A DNA stretch of 64,000 nucleotides, from assembly GCA_040905705.1 (NCBI GenBank), contig JBBDQZ010000051.1, positions 1 to 64,000 of the forward strand, read 5' to 3'. The DNA is from JBBDQZ01 sp040905705. Lineage in GTDB: Bacteria > Bacteroidota > Rhodothermia > Balneolales > Natronogracilivirgulaceae. The translations under genes and the position numbers were made by a program. The notes under the pieces are model-generated. The model did no database searches. It was not told the origin of the DNA and was given only the letters and a program-made list of their open reading frames with translations. Positions 47,441-55,576 of the stretch are shown in pieces; positions within the stretch are counted from its first letter, which is position 1, and every line of letters begins with the position of its first letter.

Positions 47441-50037
47441 GGTCCCCCCCACCAGTTCTCATGCGCCTTGATCTCGCTCGAGGATTGATTGTCGACAATC
47501 CACGACTGATTGGGATTGCCTATCACATTGTTGAAGCCCGGCATGCTGGATGAATTGCCCATTTGTATCCAGGTGGCAGAGGAAAATTTCCGCACAGTCG
47601 GGCCCATGTCCGTGTCGAGCGTGTTATATCCCGGCCCCAGTGACTGTCCGTCGTGCTGCATGATCCACACCGTGGAATTGTTGCTCACATCCACGGCCGT
47701 ATAGTAAGCCGGGCCCGTTCGCATTTCAATCAGCGAATAGCTCAGCCCCACCCCGTCCGAGTTGGTGTACCAGATTCCCTGATTGTTATCGTTGTCCAGG
47801 ATACTGACCCGGTGCAGGATCGACTCGTTGTTGGAGGCCACAAAGCCGATATCGCGGTTTTCTTCGATCAGCACATTTTCCATATACACCTCGCTCATGC
47901 CTGAGCCTGCCTGGTTGGAAGTGGAGCTGATGCCCCGCCAGCCGTGGCGGAAGATCGAGTTTTCGATGGTATTGTCGCGGCTGGCGATATTGACATGCTT
48001 GTTGCCATACTCGAAGATGGTCCACTGGAACTCGTTGCCGCCCGAGGCCAGATACACCTCGGCCCACTCGTCGGAGCCGTCCCAGCCCGAGGTGTCATGC
48101 AAGGTGGTAAACACGATGGGGCTGGATTTGGTCCCTACGGCGCTGATCGACCCGCCGTCCTCAACATCAATACCGGCGTCCTTGCCCAGAAATACATGCA
48201 CGCCCGGCTCGATGGTCAGCGTGGCATCATCGGTAACGGTTAACGTGGATCCGTCTCCGATATAGACCTCGGTTCCGGACAATATGGTCAGGGACATCCC
48301 GTCATCCAGCACAAAATTGTGGTTAAAGGAAACCTCTTCACTTCCTCCGCCAATTGAGGTTGGAAGCCCATGCACTGTGTAGGCGAATTCGACATTTGCG
48401 GGTGTTGCCGGGAACCAGCCGATCAACTGACCAAGATTGTTTCGAACTTCATACACATAGGTTTGCAGTGTTGCGGACGAACTACCGGATGATACTATAT
48501 TTGTATACCCCATGGCAAAATTTGGATTTTCAGCAGAGTAACCGACCGTTCCGACCCCTCGTCCCCAAACATAAGTCTCATTTAGCTCTTCATCGATGTT
48601 AACCGTTTGGCGTACATCGTATCTTTTAACCTGATAAGTCCCACCAGCAAGACCGGGGACATCGAAAAAGCTATGGTAATATGTGCCTGTTGAACTGTGA
48701 ACAGAACCATTATTTGCTGTGTAATGGTTTAGTACATAAGGAGCCTTCAGGCGCTCAAGTGCTTTCACAGCATTAATCAATCCATAGCCTACTTCGGGAT
48801 CATGACCTGGATTGGGATATCTTGACGCAGTCCGCATAAGGATCTGATTGATATCATCATTTTTAATATCGGGGTTCACAGAAAGCATAAGCGTTGCTGT
48901 TCCTGCCACATGGGGTGCTGCATATGAAGTCCCTGTACCAGTTCTGTATGGTGTTCCGGATTGGCTGGAAGTGGAAGTGATGTCCACTCCCGGTGCTGCA
49001 ACGTCTGTAAAAGATCTGCTGCCGGTATTATCCATTGCATCACCGGTTTCTTCAATAGCTCCAACATTAAGTATCCAAGGACCGAGATTATTAGGGTAAT
49101 CAGAAGTCTGGTCAGGTGAGCCTGATTCATACGGATTAGCATGCACCAGTAATACACCCGCTCCATAGGCGCTTCGAAGAGCCGCAGAAAGGGTAGCCGA
49201 AGTGTTTTCATATCCCCAACTGTTGTTGATGACTATAGCACCTGCGTTGACGGCTCCATCAATGACCTGCGCCGTTTGAGTAAGTGAACCAAGCTGCTCA
49301 GCATGGATTTCTACATGCCAGTCAACACCCGCAATACCACCTCCGGAGTTGTCGCCATGGGCGGCAGCCACCCCAGCTACCATAGTGCCATGATCTCCAC
49401 TATAGCTTCCAGTAAAAGCGGCCGGGCCGCTTACCTTTCCGGACAGATCAGTATGAGTGCTTTGAACACCCGTGTCTACAACACCGAGTATATTACCGGA
49501 ACTTCCGGTCGTCAGGCTCCATGCATAGGTTGCCTGAATATCCTGTCCCGGATCTTGCAGGTTTTTCGAACCCCACTGATCATCAAAGTGCTGCTGATTC
49601 GACGGAAGGACTTCTCCACGGAGAACACCCATTTGATTTTTTTCTGCATAAACGACATAGGGAAGCTGATCGAGATTAATAATCAAACTGTCCCGGCTTA
49701 CATTTTCCGGCAGGGTAATAATAAATAAATTGGTCCAGTCGGGTACACGATAAATTCTGCCATCCGACAAGACGCGAAGTGTATCTTCACTCCTGAAATC
49801 CGGAAAGCCTTTCTCAATCTCTTGAACTGAGGCTTCCTTCAAGACATTCCGCACGTCATCCGGCATGGTCACTTGGTCTATTCTGTCAGTCTTGACAGTC
49901 TGGCCGGGAAGACTGACCGCTGTGGGTTGGAACATGACGATAATCTGACGATCGACCGGCCCGTCTTGAGCCATCGCGTTGCCTGCAAAACAAAAAAACA
50001 GTATTATCGTTGCTGATAAGTAAGTAAGCGTATTCAT
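47416..50037 (-). CDS. secreted S8 (subtilisin-like) serine protease with beta-helix region
   Basis: An 873-residue exported protease. A signal peptide (1-23, ending AMAQ) and a propeptide-like region (24-150) precede the S8 catalytic domain (about 155-435) with Asp188 (GVVDTGVQ), His216 (GDHGTMVAG), the oxyanion Asn (NNSWGY) and Ser371 (GTGTSYAAPHVAG), all intact. After a beta domain comes a right-handed beta-helix region (about 590-865). The frame stops at VV soon after ENWWGG because of a frameshift at a C7 run; the sorting tail lies beyond. From about 48.3 kb downwards GC content rises sharply. It probably shares a transcript with the PD40 lipoprotein gene upstream. Confidence 0.9.
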   Translation of the reverse strand: MNTLTYLSATIILFFCFAGNAMAQDGPVDRQIIVMFQPTAVSLPGQTVKTDRIDQVTMPDDVRNVLKEASVQEIEKGFPDFRSEDTLRVLSDGRIYRVPDWTNLFIITLPENVSRDSLIINLDQLPYVVYAEKNQMGVLRGEVLPSNQQHFDDQWGSKNLQDPGQDIQATYAWSLTTGSSGNILGVVDTGVQSTHTDLSGKVSGPAAFTGSYSGDHGTMVAGVAAAHGDNSGGGIAGVDWHVEIHAEQLGSLTQTAQVIDGAVNAGAIVINNSWGYENTSATLSAALRSAYGAGVLLVHANPYESGSPDQTSDYPNNLGPWILNVGAIEETGDAMDNTGSRSFTDVAAPGVDITSTSSQSGTPYRTGTGTSYAAPHVAGTATLMLSVNPDIKNDDINQILMRTASRYPNPGHDPEVGYGLINAVKALERLKAPYVLNHYTANNGSVHSSTGTYYHSFFDVPGLAGGTYQVKRYDVRQTVNIDEELNETYVWGRGVGTVGYSAENPNFAMGYTNIVSSGSSSATLQTYVYEVRNNLGQLIGWFPATPANVEFAYTVHGLPTSIGGGSEEVSFNHNFVLDDGMSLTILSGTEVYIGDGSTLTVTDDATLTIEPGVHVFLGKDAGIDVEDGGSISAVGTKSSPIVFTTLHDTSGWDGSDEWAEVYLASGGNEFQWTIFEYGNKHVNIASRDNTIENSIFRHGWRGISSTSNQAGSGMSEVYMENVLIEENRDIGFVASNNESILHRVSILDNDNNQGIWYTNSDGVGLSYSLIEMRTGPAYYTAVDVSNNSTVWIMQHDGQSLGPGYNTLDTDMGPTVRKFSSATWIQMGNSSSMPGFNNVIGNPNQSWIVDNQSSSEIKAHENWWGGPSTPILVV

Positions 50038-50112
50038 GATTGGACTCCGTAATGTTTTGTATGAGTAAGGGAAACTACTGCAAAGCTAACCGTCTGACTA
50101 TGAGATGCGCAA

Positions 50113-50165
50113 AGCCCGGCGGGCTGATCTCCTCTTGCGTGAAACTCTCCACAAGTCGACGCAAG
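50113..50165. other. two inverted repeats in the leader of the S8 protease gene
   Basis: AGCCCG/CGGGCT with one central base (50113-50125) and CTTGCGT/ACGCAAG with an 18-base loop (50134-50140 and 50159-50165) lie 76-128 bases before the protease ATG, after the PD40 gene stop. They could fold in the mRNA leader as a weak intergenic terminator or a processing site. No T-run follows in either direction. Confidence 0.3.
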
Positions 50166-50225
50166 CCGGTCATCAGTTTTGTACGGGCTTTTATTTATAC
50201 TTTAGAGTTATTTTCCTCCTTTTGT

Positions 50226-51215
50226 CTATTTTTTTCCGGTGGAAAACGTGATCTGCCGGTTTTCGCTTCCGTCGGCATTCATGATCCATAGGTCGCCGTA
50301 GCCCGGTTGGCCAAATAGTTCCGGATGGTATGAAAAAAGCCGGTATACGATGCGATTGCCACCCGGACTCCAGGTTGCTCTGAAGGCATCCTCGCGAAGC
50401 CAGCGTAAATCGCTGCCATCACGGTTGACCACACCAACGCGAAAACCATAATCATTACCGGGTGCCATATAAAAAAGTATCTGCTCTCCATCCGGTGAAA
50501 ATTGGGGATTGTAAAGTGAGGCCGGCATCTTACGCAGGAATTCCACACGGGCCCGAGTTGTATCGTACACGGCCAGGTGCCTGGCTCCAACTCTGTATTC
50601 TTCTGCTATGTAGACCATTTCATTGGAGTTTACGGACCATGACAGACCATTCCTTATACTCCATACCTCACCAGGGCAATCCAAACACATTTCTTCGCTC
50701 GGCGGCCTTTGAAGCTGCCTGTTTGTTTTGCCGTCGGCGCTGACGATCCACAAGCCTCGACCTTTATCAGGCCCATAGATCACTCTGTATGCAATCCACT
50801 TACCGTCAGGGCTCCAGGAGGGCCCGACTTTGGCCTCACCTTCATGTGTGAGACGCTCCAGATCGGATCCATCGGGCCTTATCTTAAAAATCTCACCACG
50901 GGAAGAAAAAGCAATCCACTCACCATCCGGACTCCAGACTGGGTCGGTTATACGACTGTTAAGCGCCACCGGCTGCAAATCGGTTCCGTCCAGCCCAACA
51001 GTATAGAGTCCGCGGGTTTCAAGATGATGACTTTCGCCGTCTTCTGTTAACTGCATATATATAACGGCCAGCCGGTCATCCGGCCCCCAATCGGCATAAA
51101 AGTATTCACCCACAGTTGGAGAGGCAGGATGACCGGCCACATCTTCTTCTTCACTTTCCAATACTCCGCAAGCGGCTGGCCAGCATATTAATACTAAGTA
51201 GATACCTTTCTTCAT
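50226..51215 (-). CDS. PD40 (TolB-like) beta-propeller lipoprotein
   Basis: A 329-residue lipoprotein. The N-terminal signal ends in a lipobox-like WPAAC (Cys16), so Lgt should modify it. The body contains repeated PD40/WD40-like blades: WGPDDRLAV, WSPDGEWIAFSS, WSPDGKWIAYRV, FSPDGEQILFY, WSPGGNRIVYR, with DGSDL/DGTDL turns. Such propellers usually bind proteins or peptides; no enzymatic residue is evident. The blade core is visible at DNA level too: GCAATCCACTTxCC recurs at 50791 and 50911. It sits between a sister gene upstream and the S8 protease gene downstream, all on the minus strand. Confidence 0.87.
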   Translation of the reverse strand: MKKGIYLVLICWPAACGVLESEEEDVAGHPASPTVGEYFYADWGPDDRLAVIYMQLTEDGESHHLETRGLYTVGLDGTDLQPVALNSRITDPVWSPDGEWIAFSSRGEIFKIRPDGSDLERLTHEGEAKVGPSWSPDGKWIAYRVIYGPDKGRGLWIVSADGKTNRQLQRPPSEEMCLDCPGEVWSIRNGLSWSVNSNEMVYIAEEYRVGARHLAVYDTTRARVEFLRKMPASLYNPQFSPDGEQILFYMAPGNDYGFRVGVVNRDGSDLRWLREDAFRATWSPGGNRIVYRLFSYHPELFGQPGYGDLWIMNADGSENRQITFSTGKK

Positions 51216-51357
51216 GGTTAAAAGTATGTGTATTTCTCGTCATGTTGAGTCTGCAGTAAGTGGACTGTTTTATAATGCAGTCAGCCACGACTATTATAAA
51301 TTGGGTGAGCCCGGTGAGGAGCCCTTTTTTTATTCGTTCAGATTTTCTTTTTGATTA

Positions 51358-51475
51358 TCACCTCCTCATGGGCCGGCGGTTCGTGCCGTCGGGGTTCATC
51401 AGCCAGATTTGTCCCTGGCCTTCAAAATAATCGATATTCACGTAGGCGATCGTAGTGCCGTCCGGACTCCGGCCG
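51358..51475 (-). pseudogene. out-of-frame last blade of the second PD40 lipoprotein
   Basis: Near 51475 the reading frame changes: one missing T turns the expected HPAWSPDG into HPAGVRTA. In the other frame the sequence reads SPDGTTIAYVNIDYFEGQ, IWLMNPDGTNRRPMRR and a stop at 51358-51360, an almost exact counterpart of the end of the neighbouring PD40 protein (DLWIMNADGSENRQ). The intact gene would thus span 51358-52346. Confidence 0.75.
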
Positions 51476-52346
51476 GATGTGCTCCGCCGTTTTCAGTCAA
51501 CCGGGTCAATCCCAACCCATCGGCATTAATTTTCCAGATATCTCTATCTCCTTCTTTTGAAGATTGAAAAACTATTTGAGAATCATCAGGAGAATAATCC
51601 GGTTTTCTGTTTATTGCTCCTTCTCGAACCCACAAAGAATCTGGCTTCACATCGGGGTCTATATAGGCCATTATAAAAATTCGTTCTACATTATTGTAAG
51701 CTAAAGTTCTTATACCCAAAACATGATGTCCGTCAGATGACCATATTGGATGTGCTATTCCATAAAGGTACTTATGAGTTAATTCTGTAATATCCATCAT
51801 CCAAGTACCTGTAAAATTTACACCACCAACTGTTCTATCTTGGTAGGCAATCCACTTTCCATCCGGACTCCAGGCCGGGTCGAAATAATCACGGCTGTCA
51901 TCTTCGGTCAGCCGGGTCAGATCGCTGCCGTCCCGCCGGATCTTATAAATTTGCTTGCCCAGGCTGAACGTCAGCCACTGCCCGTCCGGGCTCCAGGTCT
52001 GCGAGCTCATGTTGTAGAGCCCTCCTTCAATGAGAAGTTCTTCTTCGTCGGTGACAAGATTATACATATACAAGCCCATTCTTGCCAGCCCTTCCTCCCA
52101 GTCCCAGGGGTGGCGGTTAAACGAAATATAAGCGATGTGTTGTCCATCCGGGTCCCAGGACGGATACCTGTCTGAATGAACATAACAGTTTTTGAGTGGA
52201 GGCATTCCCCAATCTTGCCCCGGGCACACCTGTTCCTCTTCCTCGATTTCTTCTTCCTTTCCTGCCCCGGTCAGATCACAGCCTGAAAGCAGAAGGGCGC
52301 TGAGAAACAGAAATATTATGCAATGACAGGAATCTGAAGTGTTCAT
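51438..52346 (-). CDS. PD40 (TolB-like) beta-propeller lipoprotein, frameshifted at the 3' end
   Basis: About 302 residues from the ATG at 52346 (MNTSDSCHC). The signal peptide ends in a good lipobox LLLSGC (Cys23), followed by an acidic linker EEEIEEEE. PD40 blades: WDPDGQHIAYIS, WSPDGQWLTFSL, WSPDGKWIAYQD, WSSDGHHVLGI, YSPDDSQIVFQS. The open frame continues 108 codons upstream of this ATG, but that part is GC-rich, arginine-rich and overlaps an inverted repeat, so it is not counted. The last blade is lost to a frameshift. Base composition alternates inside the gene: 27% GC at 51661-51720 and 63% at 51961-52020. Confidence 0.82.
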   Translation of the reverse strand: MNTSDSCHCIIFLFLSALLLSGCDLTGAGKEEEIEEEEQVCPGQDWGMPPLKNCYVHSDRYPSWDPDGQHIAYISFNRHPWDWEEGLARMGLYMYNLVTDEEELLIEGGLYNMSSQTWSPDGQWLTFSLGKQIYKIRRDGSDLTRLTEDDSRDYFDPAWSPDGKWIAYQDRTVGGVNFTGTWMMDITELTHKYLYGIAHPIWSSDGHHVLGIRTLAYNNVERIFIMAYIDPDVKPDSLWVREGAINRKPDYSPDDSQIVFQSSKEGDRDIWKINADGLGLTRLTENGGAHPAGVRTALRSPT

Positions 52347-52391
52347 GATGTGCTGTCTCCCTGTCCGCCTCTTTGGGGCATGTCTCCTTGA

Positions 52392-52521
52392 AAATAAAAC
52401 CCGCTGCACGGAAATCGCGGTCTGCGCTTTATGGCAACAATCAAGCCAGGATCGTTTCAGCGTATGGGGAACGTCCGGCTTCATCGGCTCGTCTCCAGTT
52501 TTTGTGCTGCGGGTTTTATTT
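52392..52521. repeat. 18-bp imperfect inverted repeat
   Basis: AAATAAAACCCGCTGCAC (52392-52409) and GTGCTGCGGGTTTTATTT (52504-52521) are reverse complements with one mismatch, 94 bases apart. The span 52347-52763 holds no convincing gene; it contains this inverted repeat, part of the 110-bp repeat A and GC-rich filler. The layout is that of a small non-autonomous element or a large hairpin. Confidence 0.5.
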
Positions 52522-52610
52522 GACTTCCATGCCGGTTGACGGATCGTTCCGCTTCTTCGGCACTTGTCGGATCGCCGGCGGGCCCCCGACAGATAAAGCG
52601 TTATCGACAA

Positions 52611-52720
52611 CCGGAGAACGTCCCGTTCCATGACCGGCGCACAGGCTGTATCATGCGCCGGTCTTCCCATCTTTTGTGATACGTTCTACAAGACTACTTG
52701 GTTCAGATTAAAAAGGCAAG
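52611..52720. repeat. 110-bp dispersed repeat, copy A
   Basis: About 86% identical to copy B at 53172-53281, in direct orientation, with two single-base gaps. Its centre is a perfect 10-bp stem GACCGGCGCA/TGCGCCGGTC with a 12-base loop. It begins CCGGAGAACGTCCCG and ends near CTACTTGGTTCA. On the minus strand it lies 44 bases behind the stop of the decayed gene fragment and upstream of the second PD40 gene. Confidence 0.8.
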
Positions 52721-52763
52721 GAAATATTAATTTTTTTTCACATTTCCTTTAGATCTAAAAGTT

Positions 52764-53026
52764 TTATTTGTACAGGTGATCTGTAACATCATTACCGGCA
52801 ACAAAATCGGCAAGCTCGGGGACACTGAATTCGGCTTGCTCCGGGGAGGCCGGTTGTTCAATCAACCGGTCTGTGGCAATATCCAGGTGCACCTGTTTCC
52901 CTTCATAGGTATAAAAGAACTCCTGTTGTGCAAAAGTTACCACAAGAAGAAGCAGCAACACGACAAACAAAAATAGTATTGACAGCTGACAGAAGTTACA
53001 GGGTTGGGTTGGAATGAATTCTTCAT
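52764..53026 (-). pseudogene. decayed N-terminal fragment of a secreted protein
   Basis: An ATG at 53026 has a strong ribosome binding site (AAGGAGG seven bases ahead), but its frame (MKNSFQPNPVTSVS) ends after about 29 codons. In a second frame a signal-peptide-like LFVVLLLLLVVTFAQ is followed by EFFYTYEGKQVHLDIATDRL and ends at a stop at 52764. Joined by one frameshift, this looks like the signal peptide and start of the propeptide of an S8-type secreted protease, missing everything else. The assignment to S8 is an inference from the general style of the N-terminus. It lies between repeats A and B. Confidence 0.5.
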
Positions 53027-53171
53027 GATGAACCCTCCTTTGATTAGGTGCGAAAAGTCCCTTGATGATTAAATAATGGATGACTCCTTTCGGAAACAAA
53101 AAGCAATAAAAAAAATCATGCCTGAAAACCGATTCCCTCCATGCCCCCATTATTCAATGAGAGGCCCCCAG

Positions 53172-53281
53172 CCGGAGAACGTCCCGTTTCACTACCGGCG
53201 CACTGGCTGAGTTATGCGCCGGTCTTCCTTCTTTTGTGATACATTCTATGAAACTACTTGGTTCAAATTATAAAAGACAAG
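53172..53281. repeat. 110-bp dispersed repeat, copy B
   Basis: Partner of copy A at 52611-52720. The central hairpin is kept as ACCGGCGCA/TGCGCCGGT (9 bp). Changes fall mostly in the loop and flanks, so the stem looks preserved. On the minus strand it lies 52 bases behind the DUF4168 gene stop, a position similar to that of copy A behind the decayed fragment. Confidence 0.8.
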
Positions 53282-53333
53282 CTTTTAAAATTCAAACCTG
53301 TACACAGCCCGGAATGATCGACCCGGATTGCTC

Positions 53334-53867
53334 TTAATTTCCGGGTTGTCCTTCCTGTTGCATTTGAGTTTCCTGAATCATTTGTTGCATTTTTTGTTGC
53401 AACTCAGGGCTTGATTGAATAGCAACAAAAATTTGCTGGAATCGGTCAAGCTCTAAACCTTCCTCTTCAATTGCGGAAATGAGTTTTCCTTCCATTTCCT
53501 GTTCAATCGCACCAACAAGTTCTGATGCCGTTTCAAACTTCTCTATTTCTTCAGACTCGACTTCAATTTCATCATCCGACTGTCCCATCTGTCGGGATTG
53601 CAGTATTTCGTTATAGGTCTCAACATCCAGACCCTCTTCCTCCACTATAGCGATCATCTCCATTTGTGATTCCATTTGAATCTGTTGAGCCTGCATGGAT
53701 GCATCGACAAATACCTGTAATTCATCATCGGTAACTTCAGGAATTTCTTCAGCCTGATCCGGTGGTACTTGTTGGAATTGTCCTTGTGCCGATACAGCAG
53801 TAAAAATAAATAGAAATGCTGTCACAAAACCGGCCATCCATAGATTTCTCATGTTATCCTCAGTCAT
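53334..53867 (-). CDS. DUF4168 family exported protein
   Basis: A 177-residue protein with an N-terminal signal peptide (cleavage near AVSAQG) and an acidic, Gln/Met-rich helical body. The spacing of conserved-looking segments (VTDDELQVFVDA, VEEEGLDVETYNEIL, AIEEEGLELDRFQQIF) fits DUF4168, an uncharacterised family of exported helical proteins. Translation may begin at 53867 or at a second ATG six codons later (53852), which gives a better signal peptide start (MRNLWMAGF). It stands at the head of the accessory block on the minus strand, divergent from the next gene. Confidence 0.78.
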   Translation of the reverse strand: MTEDNMRNLWMAGFVTAFLFIFTAVSAQGQFQQVPPDQAEEIPEVTDDELQVFVDASMQAQQIQMESQMEMIAIVEEEGLDVETYNEILQSRQMGQSDDEIEVESEEIEKFETASELVGAIEQEMEGKLISAIEEEGLELDRFQQIFVAIQSSPELQQKMQQMIQETQMQQEGQPGN

Positions 53868-54132
53868 TTTATTTTAGATAAAAATTTGCATTTACAGATT
53901 AGGATAACCTGTAAATCATAATTTTATTTCCCGAATGTTATAATTTATTTTCAATATTAACCCATTGATTATAAAATCGACTTCTGTACATTAAATGTTG
54001 TAGCTTTTAAAACAGTAGAAATTGCTTTTTTATAAATTACCACAGAACTTGACTTTGCAGCTTTTTATCGGCTGTTGTTAAATGAAATGATTGCAAATAA
54101 ACCACCGTTTCAAGTGTATATGAGACCATTCA

Positions 54133-54813
54133 TTGGATATGAATAAAAATAGGGGAAAAAATCGGCCGATCTGGTTACGGTTCACTTTTTTGATAATACT
54201 GATTGCCATCGGATACCTCGTTTACCTGTACTCTTTCGACCGTCAAGCACCCGTTAAACATACCGAATCTGTACCTGCGGCATCAGCCTTCCTTTATAAT
54301 GGAGAACCCGTTGTTCAGCTGGCTGCACGCTGGCATCGGCAGGATCACCTCGGGATGGATTCGATCAACAACCGGCTTCCTGAAAATTATGATGTTATAA
54401 TTCTTGACACAGATATCACGGCAAACGACCGGTCGAACTACGTAATCATCCGCACCGACCGCCGTTTGCCCGACATGGATCGTGAGCTGAGTGAGGCCGG
54501 TTTCACCCATACCTTTCGTAATCTGGTCATTTACGAAACCCGGGATCGGGAACTGTATCCGGTACTGACCATTGATCCCGATGCAATACTCGATGGCAAT
54601 GGCAATACACTTATTTCACAAGTCCCGGCTCAGCACGGATATGCTCTTTTACTCGAGGAATTTATGCACGAACAGCTTTATGATAAAGCGATTCAACTTA
54701 TTGAGATTATCATGCTTGATGAACAGGGTCATGGAGCAAGTGACGAGATTGTTATTTACTGGGACCCGCAAGATAACGCATATAAAGCCACCAATACATT
54801 CGGTGCCCCCTGA
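54133..54813 (+). CDS. hypothetical membrane-anchored protein
   Basis: A 226-residue protein not recognised. A basic N-terminus (KNRGKNRP) is followed by one membrane helix (about 16-34: FTFLIILIAIGYLVYLYSF). The remainder is soluble and mixed alpha/beta, with segments YDVIILDTDITANDRSNYVIIRTDRRL and YPVLTIDPDAILDGNGN. By the positive-inside rule it should face the periplasm. It is alone, divergent from the DUF4168 gene across an AT-rich 265-bp spacer in which no gene is seen. Confidence 0.65.
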   Translation: MDMNKNRGKNRPIWLRFTFLIILIAIGYLVYLYSFDRQAPVKHTESVPAASAFLYNGEPVVQLAARWHRQDHLGMDSINNRLPENYDVIILDTDITANDRSNYVIIRTDRRLPDMDRELSEAGFTHTFRNLVIYETRDRELYPVLTIDPDAILDGNGNTLISQVPAQHGYALLLEEFMHEQLYDKAIQLIEIIMLDEQGHGASDEIVIYWDPQDNAYKATNTFGAP

Positions 54814-55012
54814 TCGCCGTCAGGCTTGACCGGATTCTGTTCGGGCTCATATTTCCCGGGAACAAGAGTGAATCCCCGAATGTTAATACAAACCCCGGTT
54901 CCGTACATCTCCGATGTACACCCATTTTTTATACTGGTAACATAATTGATTATCTTTACTGTATAAACTCTGAATTCAACATCACTTATTAAAACAAAAT
55001 TTTTATCTGACC

Positions 55013-55543
55013 ATGAACAAACCCAGGATCATTGTACTCTTGATACTGATCGTTGCAGCCGTTGCGCTACGCTTTCTTCCACAACCTCCCAACTTCACAC
55101 CCATTGCCGCATTGGCACTTTTTTCAGGCATTTTCATTCGTAACCGGTTATGGGCTGTTGCCGCACCGCTTGGTGTGATGTTGATAACCGATCTGTTTAT
55201 TGGCCTGCACAGTACCATGCTGTTTGTTTACGGTTCCTTCATTTTGATGGTATGGCTTGGAGGAGCCATTTATCCGCATATAAAAGCCGGCTATGTTGCG
55301 GGGGGTGGTATTACAGGAGCTACACTCTTTTTCATTATTACCAACTTTGGAGTCTGGCTCACCAGTTCAACCTATCCCAGCACATGGGACGGCCTGCTTT
55401 CCGCTTACGTCGCTGCCATTCCCTTTTACCACTACATGATCATCAGTACACTGTTTTACAGTGCAATATTCATCGGCCTGTTTGTTTATGCCGAAAAATG
55501 GTTCCCATCAATCCGTGAAGATCATGATCATGCTTCGGCCTGA
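55013..55543 (+). CDS. DUF6580-type integral membrane protein
   Basis: A 176-residue hydrophobic protein with about five membrane helices, a short charged C-terminus ending HDHASA, and segments FTPIAALALFSGIFI and WAVAAPLGVMLITDLFIGLHSTM. These resemble the DUF6580 family of putative small-molecule transport proteins, structurally like ECF-transporter S components. The substrate is unknown; no vitamin riboswitch was found in the 199-bp upstream spacer. The SDR frame starts in the same reading frame directly after its TGA stop. Confidence 0.75.
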   Translation: MNKPRIIVLLILIVAAVALRFLPQPPNFTPIAALALFSGIFIRNRLWAVAAPLGVMLITDLFIGLHSTMLFVYGSFILMVWLGGAIYPHIKAGYVAGGGITGATLFFIITNFGVWLTSSTYPSTWDGLLSAYVAAIPFYHYMIISTLFYSAIFIGLFVYAEKWFPSIREDHDHASA

Positions 55544-55576
55544 TTTACCCATCGAACATTTCAGCAAGAATACACT

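Noticed and set aside
47158..47553. A 131-codon plus-strand frame antisense to the protease tail
   Set aside because: It lies opposite the T9SS sorting tail and beta-helix sequence, has no recognisable domain, and owes its length to high GC content.
51300..51345. A GC-rich stretch followed by seven T as a terminator between the PD40 genes
   Set aside because: The T run is on the strand opposite to the genes and no stable stem precedes it.
52347..52670. A 108-codon upstream extension of the second PD40 lipoprotein
   Set aside because: It would bury the lipoprotein signal peptide inside the protein, is Arg-rich, and crosses an inverted repeat and part of repeat A.
54814..55012. A possible cobalamin or other vitamin riboswitch before the DUF6580 gene
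   Set aside because: No conserved box or consistent stem arrangement of a known riboswitch could be found in the 199-bp spacer.
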